This document shows positions 8,366 to 15,058 of a DNA stretch of 50,984 nt, piece by piece. The DNA is from Bacteroidaceae bacterium (lineage in GTDB: Bacteria; Bacteroidota; Bacteroidia; Bacteroidales; Bacteroidaceae), in the NCBI GenBank assembly GCA_017524545.1, contig JAFXVN010000040.1, positions 1 to 50,984 on the forward strand, read 5' to 3'. The notes under the pieces were generated by a model. That model did not search any database. It was not told where the DNA came from and was given only the letters and a program-made list of their open reading frames with translations. Made by a program: the position numbers and the translations under genes. Position 1 is the first letter of the stretch. Each line of letters begins with the position of its first letter.

Positions 8366-9253
8366 GTGAAGCAAATAATCCCTATTCTCTATTCCCTAAT
8401 CTCTATTCTGCCTCTCTTTGTAAAGGCTCAACCTGTCAGCTACACCCGCGAGGACAGCCTCCGTGTCGTGGAGCTCCTGGAACTTGGCGCAAAGGAAATG
8501 GTAAATGGAAAATTGTCAAATGGTAAATGTTTGACTCTCTTCTACGCCTGCCAGCTGATGAATCTTCCATACGTGGGTCAGACGTTGGAGATTAAGGACA
8601 AGGCAGAGCATCTTGCCATCAACCTTCATGCCCTCGACTGCACGACCTTGGTGGAGAACGTCTGTGCCCTGGCACTCACCACCGGTCACGGCAGCAAGCG
8701 TTGGCAGGACTTCCTTTACTGGTTGCAAAGGCTTCGTTATGATGGAGGGAAGATTGACGGTTACAGCAGCCGCAACCACTACTTCAGCCAGTGGATTCAG
8801 TCTGGCACAAAGCTTGGCCTGGTCAGGGAAGTTGTGCCGCCGGGCAGCATCTCCGTCCCGATGAAGCTCGACCTCACCTATATGAGCAGTCACCCCGAGT
8901 CCTATCCTTTGCTTAAAATCAGCATAGAAGAACGCAAGCTTATCCGCGAAATGGAAAAACGCGCATCTGGAGCCACCATCCACTACATACCGAAGGAAAG
9001 GGTAGGGGACAGCAAGAAGGTGCTCAATTGTATCCACGACGGCGACATTCTCGCCATCACGACCAGCAAGAAAGGCCTCGATGTCAGCCATGTAGGTCTT
9101 GCCGTCTGGGGCGAGGATGGAAAACTCCATCTGCTCAATGCCAGCAGCATCCATAAGAAAGTCGTGCTCGAACCCATGACGCTCTATGACTACATGCAGA
9201 AGCATCCCACCCAGACAGGCATCCGCGTCATCCGCCTGCAATCGCACCCATAA
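8366..9253 (+). CDS. DUF1460 cell-wall amidase-like secreted protein
   Basis: 295 residues from a GTG start 6 bp after the permease stop. DUF1460 proteins are NlpC/P60-like cysteine hydrolases believed to act on peptidoglycan. Here the probable nucleophile is Cys92 in ALDCTTLVENV, and the later DGDILAI...DVSHVGLAVW block supplies the histidine region. The signal peptide core (IPILYSLISILPLF) is encoded by ctctattccctaat repeats. A second repeat-derived insertion, MVNGKLSNGKC, occupies residues 45-55 and appears to be in frame within the domain. The pairing with an AmpG-like permease supports a role in muropeptide turnover. Confidence 0.8.
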   Translation: MKQIIPILYSLISILPLFVKAQPVSYTREDSLRVVELLELGAKEMVNGKLSNGKCLTLFYACQLMNLPYVGQTLEIKDKAEHLAINLHALDCTTLVENVCALALTTGHGSKRWQDFLYWLQRLRYDGGKIDGYSSRNHYFSQWIQSGTKLGLVREVVPPGSISVPMKLDLTYMSSHPESYPLLKISIEERKLIREMEKRASGATIHYIPKERVGDSKKVLNCIHDGDILAITTSKKGLDVSHVGLAVWGEDGKLHLLNASSIHKKVVLEPMTLYDYMQKHPTQTGIRVIRLQSHP

Positions 9254-9296
9254 ACATTTTTCCCGCCATTTCCTTTGCTTGAATGGAATTATTCAC

Positions 9297-9304
9297 TAAC
9301 TTTG
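9297..9304 (+). promoter_or_regulatory. -7 promoter element TAACTTTG
   Basis: A good match to TAnnTTTG, 25 bp before the ATG of the small gene at 9330. Confidence 0.65.
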
Positions 9305-9329
9305 TACCGCGAAAAGATAAACAGACATT

Positions 9330-9503
9330 ATGGAAAAGGAAGAGAAAAAGATAATCGGGCATATCGGTGTCATTGGTCTGCAAAGAATAACGCGGCGCAA
9401 GAAACGTCGCGTGTTGAGTGCAGAAGAAAAAGAAAGACTGATTGCACAAGCAAAGGCTGCTTATGAAATACGTATCAATCCAACTGAAAGAGTATCTCAT
9501 TGA
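9330..9503 (+). CDS. Small basic/acidic protein coupled to a retropepsin gene
   Basis: 57 residues, starting MEKEEKKIIGHIGVIGLQ and containing an RRKKRRVLSAEEKERL stretch, so highly charged with a probable helix. Family not recognised. It has its own -7 promoter and overlaps the downstream protease gene by 41 bp in another frame, so the two are almost certainly translated together. It may be a partner, inhibitor or substrate of the protease; this is inference from position only. Confidence 0.55.
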   Translation: MEKEEKKIIGHIGVIGLQRITRRKKRRVLSAEEKERLIAQAKAAYEIRINPTERVSH

Positions 9504-9879
9504 GCCGTCTTTCCAAATGTGCACGGATTGCGTCCTCTTTTCCGAGGACTATCTCAATCTTTATGCTGCCGATGCTGCGTTGATTGACACAGGGGCAACT
9601 CGCACTTCTGTAAGCATGGATATTATCCGACAGCTTAATGTCCCTTCAAGTCGTCAGGAACTGATAGAGATTGGTAACAAACTGCACGATGTGAATGTAT
9701 ATAACGTGAAGATGATGCTCTCGCCAGAACTGGTGTTCGATTTGGATGTTTACGGGCTGCCCGGGGAAGGCAGAGGCGCAGTAATAGTTGGAATGGACAT
9801 CCTAGGAAAGGGCAAACTGACGATTGAGCCATCCAAAGACAAACGTCACAAAGGAGAACTCCTGATACCAACACCATAA
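9463..9879 (+). CDS. Retropepsin-like aspartic protease domain protein
   Basis: 138 residues. The hallmark ALIDTGATRTSVS contains the D-T-G-A catalytic triplet of retroviral-type (clan AA) aspartic proteases. A second conserved element VIVGMDILGKGKLTI matches the hydrophobic-hydrophobic-G region of that fold. Bacterial single-domain retropepsins act as dimers. There is no signal peptide, so it is probably cytoplasmic. The start at 9463 (MKYVSIQ) is preferred over the in-frame ATG at 9442, which lies deep inside the overlapping gene. Its target is unknown. Confidence 0.8.
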   Translation: MKYVSIQLKEYLIEPSFQMCTDCVLFSEDYLNLYAADAALIDTGATRTSVSMDIIRQLNVPSSRQELIEIGNKLHDVNVYNVKMMLSPELVFDLDVYGLPGEGRGAVIVGMDILGKGKLTIEPSKDKRHKGELLIPTP

Positions 9880-10165
9880 TTCTCATTTTTCAATAGATTA
9901 CGCCTATGGCATAAACAAAGAAAACTTAGACATATAGACAAAAGGCGTCCGCTTGAATCTTGTTTCCGAAATTCTCCCAAAATTAAAGAAACACACGAGA
10001 GTAAAGTCCAAGGATGCTCACGTCACAAGGCGTGGGCTTTTACTCGTATAAGTGTGTTAGGTGTTTGGGAGATACCTCGGAAACGTAGACGAAGTAAGTA
10101 GTCCACGTTTTTTCGTGCGGTCATTTCAAGGAGTAACAAACAATATAATCATCAAACACAAAAAA
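9880..10165 (+). other. Gene-free leader region containing a structured RNA candidate
   Basis: No coding frame is supported. The central part forms the nested hairpin described separately. Beyond it, cacg-tttttt-cgtg (about 10104-10117) could form a small hairpin, and an aggag Shine-Dalgarno-like motif at 10129-10133 is followed by an A-rich stretch before the ATG at 10166. Confidence 0.5.
9962..10084 (+). ncRNA. Candidate structured RNA, long interrupted hairpin
   Basis: Five or more nested helices can be drawn by eye: gtttccg 9962-9968 with cggaaac 10078-10084; tctcccaaa 9973-9981 with tttgggaga 10064-10072; aacacac 9990-9996 with gtgtgtt 10052-10058; gagtaaa 9999-10005 with tttactc 10039-10045; gtcc 10006-10009 with gggc 10034-10037; and cacg with cgtg around an 8-nt loop. 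All are co-linear and separated by internal bulges. It could be a cis-acting leader of the dockerin fragment that follows, or an independent small RNA. A 6S-like rod is possible but not shown. Strand is assumed from the downstream gene. Confidence 0.5.
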
Positions 10166-10384
10166 ATGAACACAAAGAAAGTCATTACGCTATTAGCAGC
10201 GGTGCTGCTGGGTAGTTTGGGAGCATTTGCACAGAGCGGTAACAACGAGCCTATGAGGGGCGACGTTAACGGCGACGGAATTATCGATGTTGCAGACATC
10301 GTCAGTGTTATAAAGATTATGAGGGAAAATGCAACGCCACTATTTCGTCTTTATTTCACTATCTTTCTGCCGCCGACGATGTAG
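10166..10384 (+). pseudogene. Truncated dockerin-type secreted protein
   Basis: The frame begins MNTKKVITLLAAVLLGSLGA, a signal peptide nearly identical to that of the dockerin protein at 10940-12049. It continues with one dockerin-like calcium loop (GDVNGDGIIDVADIVSVIKI) and then stops after a short unrelated tail. The tail (from about 10336) is antisense to the end of the cohesin-like gene. The rest of a normal protein (369 residues in the paralogue) is missing. Most likely a gene fragment left by an inversion or deletion. It could still be made as a 72-residue secreted peptide. Confidence 0.6.
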
Positions 10385-10920
10385 ATTCCCCTCTTCAATT
10401 TACCATTTACCATTTGCCGTCCGCCGAGGTCATAGCATTCACCATTTGACGATTTACCATTTACCATTTGCGGGCTGCTGATTCCTGTGACGATGGATTC
10501 AGCTTCTGTGGCAGCGTAGCTTCTGGCATCCGCATCTGCGAAGCGAATAGTGTATAGTCTGGCGATTCCTTCAGCCGCCTCGCTGTTCATGTTGACAGGA
10601 ATGCGCAGCAGCTCGCCGTCCTTGAACGTGTCGAGGTTCATGCTGTAGAGGATGAACATGCAGTCGCCGTTATCGAGCCTCTCCATGCATAGCGTATGCC
10701 CGTCCGTAGCTTCGCCAATCATGGCATCACCATCCGCAAGTGTCATCCCATCGGGCAGTTCGAGATTGAATTGCAGGGCGGTCATGCCTATAATCCCATT
10801 TGCATTAACGACCAGTTCTGCCTGTGTCCCTGCCTCCGCTTCTAATGGCTCAATGTTGAGCGTCTGTGCTGTCAAGCTGCACGATATTGCAGCCAAAGCA
10901 ATTGTTAGTATGTTTCTCAT
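10351..10920 (-). CDS. Secreted cohesin-like domain protein with sorting-type tail
   Basis: 189 residues. A signal peptide (MRNILTIALAAISCSLTAQ) is followed by a beta-sandwich whose opening (EAEAGTQAELVVNANGIIGMTALQFNLELPDG) has the pattern of cohesin domains, which bind dockerins. The C-terminus YDLGGRQ...GIYIVGGRKIVK matches the tail seen on many Prevotella secreted proteins and probably acts as an outer-membrane sorting signal. Two repeat-derived insertions (MVNGKSSNGEC and MVNGKLK) lie inside this tail, the second splitting the usual GR...GIYI spacing. It lies 19 bp downstream of a dockerin-bearing gene on the same strand. Confidence 0.65.
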   Translation of the reverse strand: MRNILTIALAAISCSLTAQTLNIEPLEAEAGTQAELVVNANGIIGMTALQFNLELPDGMTLADGDAMIGEATDGHTLCMERLDNGDCMFILYSMNLDTFKDGELLRIPVNMNSEAAEGIARLYTIRFADADARSYAATEAESIVTGISSPQMVNGKSSNGECYDLGGRQMVNGKLKRGIYIVGGRKIVK

Positions 10921-10939
10921 TGTTGAATCGTTTTAAGCG

Positions 10940-12049
10940 TTATTGTTGAGACCTTGTCATAACAAATGTAGTATAATTCCATCTGTCAACTACAGAATTA
11001 CCCATATTCCATGCTCCTGTTCCTTCAATACGTGTGGGGTTGTTCAAATCGACAACTGTTCCATGAAAATTTTGAATACAATAGCCACCTAAGCCTGTAC
11101 TATATAAATAAAGGACAATACATATAGAAACAGTCCCCCCTGTTCCAATGCTCCATTCTACATTATTGTATGTGCTTGAGCCATTGTTTGCTTGACCTTT
11201 TCCATTGCTATTTAAAGTAATTGTCCATCTGTCTCCTTCAGAACCATCGCTGTTCTTTTGAGTACAAATCCATGTTCCTGTTATGTCTGGAAGTTCTGTG
11301 GTAAAGGATTTGTTTCCCCCATAATATGTTTGACCGTTTGCCTCAATATATGCGCAATATGTATATGAGGTTCCTGGTGTCAGACCGCTTAATGTGATAG
11401 ATTGTGTGCCATTACTACTTCCAATAGACTGTTTGGCAGAACCATCATTCCAAGTGTATTCGACTCCGCACACACCACTTTCTGGCACATTTTCATAAGT
11501 ACAAGAAACTGTTGCTGTGTTTTTGGTAACATTAGAGCAATCACCAGTTGTTGCAACAGGTGTTGGTAGTTTAAGCGTTATTGTGGAGGCCTCATTCCAA
11601 ATCTGTGTCCTGTAAATGGTATATCCAGAGATGGTTACCTCGTCTTTTACGTCAGAAAAAATGATGGTTTCGCCGTTCTTGTCCTCAACGATTACGTTTT
11701 TTCCTTGCATCCAGGTCGTGGGACACAGCATGTAGAGCGTCTCGCCAGCTTCCACTGTGGCTGTTGCTCCGATGGCCTCATCAATAGACGTATAAGAGGT
11801 CACGACACCGGGGAGCGTCTTGTAGTTCACAGCAGTAGGTTCAGTGGTGCCAAGATAGAAGTAATCGCCCACGGCCACTGTCCCTCCTCCATCTTTCATA
11901 ATCTTGATGACGGCCGTGATGTCAGCCACATCGATGGTTCCATCTTCATTAACATCACCTTTTAGAGGTTCATTGTTACCACTCTGAGCCATTGCACCCA
12001 AGCTACCCAGCAGCACCGCTGCCAATAGCATGAAAATTCTTGTCTTCAT
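10940..12049 (-). CDS. Secreted dockerin/Ig-like/lipocalin-like protein
   Basis: 369 residues. In order: signal peptide ending GAMAQ; one dockerin-type calcium loop directly after it (GDVNEDGTIDVADITAVIKI, about residues 31-50); a middle domain; a fibronectin/Ig-like domain with the usual LSGLTPGTSYTY pattern; and a C-terminal ITGTWICTQK...FHGTVVDLNNP domain that looks lipocalin-like. A dockerin loop right behind the signal peptide is the common Prevotella arrangement, but only one loop is present, whereas cellulosomal dockerins have two. Transcription probably starts at the minus-strand promoter at 12369-12376, leaving a leader of about 310 nt. No catalytic motif is seen. Confidence 0.65.
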   Translation of the reverse strand: MKTRIFMLLAAVLLGSLGAMAQSGNNEPLKGDVNEDGTIDVADITAVIKIMKDGGGTVAVGDYFYLGTTEPTAVNYKTLPGVVTSYTSIDEAIGATATVEAGETLYMLCPTTWMQGKNVIVEDKNGETIIFSDVKDEVTISGYTIYRTQIWNEASTITLKLPTPVATTGDCSNVTKNTATVSCTYENVPESGVCGVEYTWNDGSAKQSIGSSNGTQSITLSGLTPGTSYTYCAYIEANGQTYYGGNKSFTTELPDITGTWICTQKNSDGSEGDRWTITLNSNGKGQANNGSSTYNNVEWSIGTGGTVSICIVLYLYSTGLGGYCIQNFHGTVVDLNNPTRIEGTGAWNMGNSVVDRWNYTTFVMTRSQQ

Positions 12050-12368
12050 CCTGTTTTTGTTTAGTTATAGTTTGATTCATGTCTATCCGATGGGGGTCCC
12101 AGTCTCGTCACCATCTTTGAGTCCTGATATTCAGTTGATAAAACCTCAGGGATTAGTCTTCGCCCAAATCGTTAAGGTCGAAGTAAAGCAGTCTGGTAGG
12201 CTCATCGGCATCCTCGTCGTTGAGGTAGAGCAGCATTTATACATGCCTGTTCTTCGGACGAAATGCGGCGGCGCGCCTGCATCCGTGCTTCGAGGCGTCG
12301 TGAGTTCTCACCATAGAGGAATGTGATCTATTAATATGTCTTATACGTGATTGATTGTTATTTCGTTG
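12050..12368 (-). other. Long untranslated leader of the dockerin gene
   Basis: On the minus strand this runs from the promoter to the dockerin ATG. It holds only short frames: a 25-codon frame from about 12316 that ends at a TAA, followed directly by a 26-codon frame beginning MLLYLNDEDADEPTRLLYFD. These could be remnants of one small gene. No clear hairpin terminator is visible. Confidence 0.35.
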
Positions 12369-12376
12369 CAAAGATA
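12369..12376 (-). promoter_or_regulatory. -7 promoter element TATCTTTG, minus strand
   Basis: TATCTTTGCAACG read on the minus strand. It is the only strong promoter motif upstream of the dockerin/cohesin unit. Confidence 0.7.
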
Positions 12377-12545
12377 ACACTTTTTTATGAAACAAAATGC
12401 TGTTGCGTGGAAAAAGTTGCACCATTTGTGAGAAGCAATAGATACAAATGTCTAATGACCGATATGGGATAATTCATTGTGAACCTTTTTGTCGGATTTA
12501 CGCACAAAACAATGATTTCATGTTCCTATTTTGAGAAAAAAGCTG

Positions 12546-12553
12546 TATCTTTG
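12546..12553 (+). promoter_or_regulatory. -7 promoter element TATCTTTG
   Basis: TATCTTTGCAGG preceded by an A-rich tract, about 80 bp ahead of the flavoprotein gene. The 12377-12545 stretch between the two divergent promoters holds no gene. Confidence 0.7.
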
Positions 12554-12632
12554 CAGGCGTAGCCTGTCTGCCACACTTGCGCGGGCAGTCTTCGTATAGT
12601 CTCTTTTACGCTAACCAACAGAGGAACCTCCG

Positions 12633-13862
12633 ATGACTGTGGCAATTATAGGAGCCGGTGCAGCTGGCTGTTTTTGCGCCGTTTTGCTGAAACGCAGGAT
12701 GCCGGAGGCTGTGGTGGAGGTCTTCGAGGCTGGGAAGCGTCCATTGGCAAAGGTTGCGGTGACGGGTGGAGGACGTTGCAATCTGACCAACACATTCCGG
12801 CAAATCACACAGCTCAGGCAGGCTTATCCCCGTGGCGAGCAGTTGATGAAGCGCGCCTTGCAGCATTGGAGCCAAAGGGACACGATGCAGTGGTGGGAGC
12901 ATGAAGGAGTCCGCCTCGTGACGCAAGATGACGAGTGCGTCTTCCCCGCTTCGCAGGATGCCATGCAGATAGTCGGGACACTGCTCCGGCGGATGCAGGA
13001 AGCGGGTGTCGCGCTGCACACTTCGCACAAGGTGGCCGACATCATTCCAGAACAGGCAGGCTACACCGTCTCCTTTTCCGACGAGAGGCAGAAGCCCCGC
13101 CACTTCGACAAAATCATCTGTGCGATGGGCGGTTGCCCGACGATGGGGCGCCTTGCCCCATTCCGCCACCTCGAAGGCATCTCCATAGCAAAGCCCGTTC
13201 CTTCGCTTTTCACCTTTTGCATCAAAGACCGCAGTCTGACAAGTCTGATGGGGTGTGTGGTCAGTCCCGTAGGTGTCGGCATAGCAGGCACGAAGATGCG
13301 TGCCGAGGGCGCACTGCTCATTACGCACTGGGGCGTAAGCGGCCCAGCCATCCTCCGCCTCTCCAGCTATGCGGCGAGGCACCTTGCCGAGCAAAACTAT
13401 CGGGCACAGCTCTGCGTCAATTGGCTCTGTGCCGGCAACGAGCAGGAAGCCAACGACCTCCTTTGCCGCATGGGGCAGGAACATGCCCGCCGCCAAATGG
13501 CCAATGAGTACCCCCGCCAGTTCACGGCAAAGCTGTGGCAGCTACTGCTCGACCGCGCCCATGTAGATGCCGGGAAGCGTTGGGGCGAACTCTCCCATCT
13601 CGACCGTAACCGTCTGTGTGCCACCTTGATAGGCGATGTCTATCAGATTGAAGGGAAAGGGCAGTACAAGGAGGAGTTCGTCACCTGCGGCGGCATAGAC
13701 CTTGCGAGCATCAACATCGGCACGCTCGAAGCGCGGCGGCACCCCGGGCTTTATTTTGCGGGCGAGCTGCTCGATGTGGATGGCATCACAGGCGGCTTTA
13801 ACCTTCAAGCCGCGTGGAGTATGGCTGCAGTGGCTGCCACAAAAGTCTGCGAGGCAGGTTGA
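12633..13862 (+). CDS. NAD(P)/FAD-dependent oxidoreductase, HI0933/BaiN family
   Basis: 409 residues, full length for the family. It starts with the dinucleotide-binding motif MTVAIIGAGAAGCFCA and carries the family signature VTGGGRCNLTNT at about residues 46-57. Near the end GLYFAGELLDVDGITGGFNLQAAWSMA is the conserved FAD-contacting block. Members are cytoplasmic flavoproteins, some acting on bile-acid intermediates (BaiN) and most of unknown substrate. It is transcribed alone: a promoter at 12546 precedes it, and an array of 21-bp palindromes plus a terminator follow. Confidence 0.85.
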   Translation: MTVAIIGAGAAGCFCAVLLKRRMPEAVVEVFEAGKRPLAKVAVTGGGRCNLTNTFRQITQLRQAYPRGEQLMKRALQHWSQRDTMQWWEHEGVRLVTQDDECVFPASQDAMQIVGTLLRRMQEAGVALHTSHKVADIIPEQAGYTVSFSDERQKPRHFDKIICAMGGCPTMGRLAPFRHLEGISIAKPVPSLFTFCIKDRSLTSLMGCVVSPVGVGIAGTKMRAEGALLITHWGVSGPAILRLSSYAARHLAEQNYRAQLCVNWLCAGNEQEANDLLCRMGQEHARRQMANEYPRQFTAKLWQLLLDRAHVDAGKRWGELSHLDRNRLCATLIGDVYQIEGKGQYKEEFVTCGGIDLASINIGTLEARRHPGLYFAGELLDVDGITGGFNLQAAWSMAAVAATKVCEAG

Positions 13863-13867
13863 CAAAC

Positions 13868-13951
13868 TATTTTCAAGCCTTGAAAATATATTATCAAGCT
13901 TTGAAAATATATTTTCACGGTTTGGAAATATATTATCAAGCCTTGAAAATA
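13868..13951. repeat. Four tandem 21-bp palindromic repeats
   Basis: Exact 21-bp period: units at 13868-13888, 13889-13909, 13910-13930 and 13931-13951. Each has the form TAT(T/A)TTCA-centre-TGAAAATA or a variant and is nearly self-complementary. Unit three has changes in both arms (TTTCAC and GGAAA). There are no spacers, so this is not a CRISPR array. It starts 6 bp after the upstream stop codon. Confidence 0.85.
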
Positions 13952-13980
13952 ATTATGTGGCGTGCCTCGCGGACTTTGTC

Positions 13981-14001
13981 AGCCCACCTCGTGGGTTTTT
14001 G
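13981..14001 (+). terminator. Rho-independent terminator
   Basis: The stem cccac/gtggg around ctc is followed by TTTTT. It is placed just beyond the palindrome array and would end transcription of the flavoprotein gene. Confidence 0.6.
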
Positions 14002-14057
14002 TAGCGTCCTCTTCTGTTTTTTTCTCCGTATTGTTTGGTCATTCTACCTTTTCTTTG

Positions 14058-14065
14058 TAATTTTG
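14058..14065 (+). promoter_or_regulatory. -7 promoter element TAATTTTG
   Basis: A TAnnTTTG match 35 bp before the ATG at 14100. Confidence 0.55.
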
Positions 14066-14099
14066 TGACGGATTTCCTAATTAAACACACACAAAAGAC

Positions 14100-14375
14100 A
14101 TGAAAACTCCACAACATCGCAATGAAGTAACCGAGGCTTTTGCCGACGAATGGTATGTGGGACTTCCCATCCGCCCGCTCCGCAACATGGATGCCAAGAA
14201 CACTCGCCAGCATCTGGCCGTGAAGCTGCTTGGCAACAAGGATGCCGACCCTATGGACATCACAAAGGCATGGCTTGCCCTGACTCCCGAAAAGAAGTGC
14301 AGTATCTGCTGGCACATGACAGGACATCACGAGGCCGTTTTCGTGGAAGACGTTGACAAGCCAAGCTACACCTAA
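14100..14375 (+). CDS. Small conserved-looking protein of unknown function
   Basis: 91 residues, no signal peptide or membrane segment. Contains CSICWHMTGHH with a Cys-x-x-Cys-x-His-like spacing that could bind a metal, though this is only a pattern. It has its own promoter and ribosome-accessible start after an acacacaaaagac leader. Its stop is followed by TTTGACAATT repeats up to the phosphopantetheinyl transferase. Family not recognised. Confidence 0.6.
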   Translation: MKTPQHRNEVTEAFADEWYVGLPIRPLRNMDAKNTRQHLAVKLLGNKDADPMDITKAWLALTPEKKCSICWHMTGHHEAVFVEDVDKPSYT

Positions 14376-14379
14376 GAGA

Positions 14380-14438
14380 TTTGACAATTTGACAATCTGA
14401 CAATTGACAATTAACGATTGAAGATAAATTGTAAAATT
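14380..14438. repeat. TTGACAATT repeat before the transferase gene
   Basis: Tandem atttgacaa/ctgacaatt units run into the start region of the next gene, which lacks an ATG start. Related TTGACAATT sequence lies at 20925-20960 on the opposite strand. Confidence 0.65.
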
Positions 14439-15038
14439 GTGAAATCTAACAAGGAACTCCTTTGCATCAACGACCACATCGCTGACCTGAGCGAGGCGCA
14501 GACGGAAAGGCTGATTGCCTCGCTACCCGAATGGCGGCGCGAGGTGGCTCTGCGCTTCAAGCACTTGCAGGGCAGGCGGGAGTGTGCCATCGGCTATACC
14601 GAACTGTTGCGAGGGCTTCGGCTCTGCTTTGGCATCGGGGGGATGCCCGCCTTTGCCTATAACGAGCACGGCAAACCCAGCTTGAAGGAATACCCCGGCG
14701 TGCACTTCAGCATCAGCCACTGCAAGGAGGCCGTAGGCTGCCTCGTCAGCGACTGCCCATGCGGTCTGGACATCGAGCGCATCCACAAGGCAAAGGAAGA
14801 CCTCGTGCGCCACACGATGAACCCGGACGAGGCGGAAGCCATCTTTTCTGCCCCAAGTCCCGATGTCGCCTTCACCCGCCTTTGGACACAGAAAGAGGCG
14901 GTCCTGAAGCTTGCCGGCACAGGCATCACCGACGACCTGCGCCACGTCCTTGCCCCGGAAAGACTGCAAGGCATCAGCCTGCAGACCGTGGAGAACCTCT
15001 GCCGGGGCTATGTCTTTACTATAGCAGTTAAGAGTTAA
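14439..15038 (+). CDS. 4'-phosphopantetheinyl transferase, Sfp-type
   Basis: About 199 residues from the GTG at 14439; a TTG at 14418 is also in frame and no ATG is available. Sfp-type enzymes transfer phosphopantetheine from coenzyme A to carrier proteins. The motifs are GVHFSISHC (substrate pocket), CGLDIERI (magnesium-binding Asp/Glu) and FTRLWTQKEAVLKLAG (catalytic Glu/Lys), in the usual order and spacing. The N-terminus is uncertain because the upstream region is repeat sequence. The last residues and stop (AVKS, TAA) are encoded by a gttaagagttaa repeat. Confidence 0.85.
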   Translation: MKSNKELLCINDHIADLSEAQTERLIASLPEWRREVALRFKHLQGRRECAIGYTELLRGLRLCFGIGGMPAFAYNEHGKPSLKEYPGVHFSISHCKEAVGCLVSDCPCGLDIERIHKAKEDLVRHTMNPDEAEAIFSAPSPDVAFTRLWTQKEAVLKLAGTGITDDLRHVLAPERLQGISLQTVENLCRGYVFTIAVKS

Positions 15039-15058
15039 GAATTAAGAGTTAAGAAAGA
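15024..15058. repeat. GTTAAGAATTAAG repeat spanning a stop codon
   Basis: Tandem gttaaga/attaaga units contain the TAA of the transferase gene and end 2 bp before the ATG of the GH130 gene. The same unit family joins the ApbE and Crp genes at 24144-24170. Confidence 0.75.

Noticed and set aside
12030-12326. 98-codon plus-strand frame before the flavoprotein gene
   Set aside because: It covers the minus-strand leader and promoter of the dockerin gene, lacks its own promoter and has no protein-like features.
13868-13951. CRISPR array
   Set aside because: Units are directly abutting with no spacers, the period is 21 bp and no cas genes are present. The same applies to 38340-38405 and 44242-44598.
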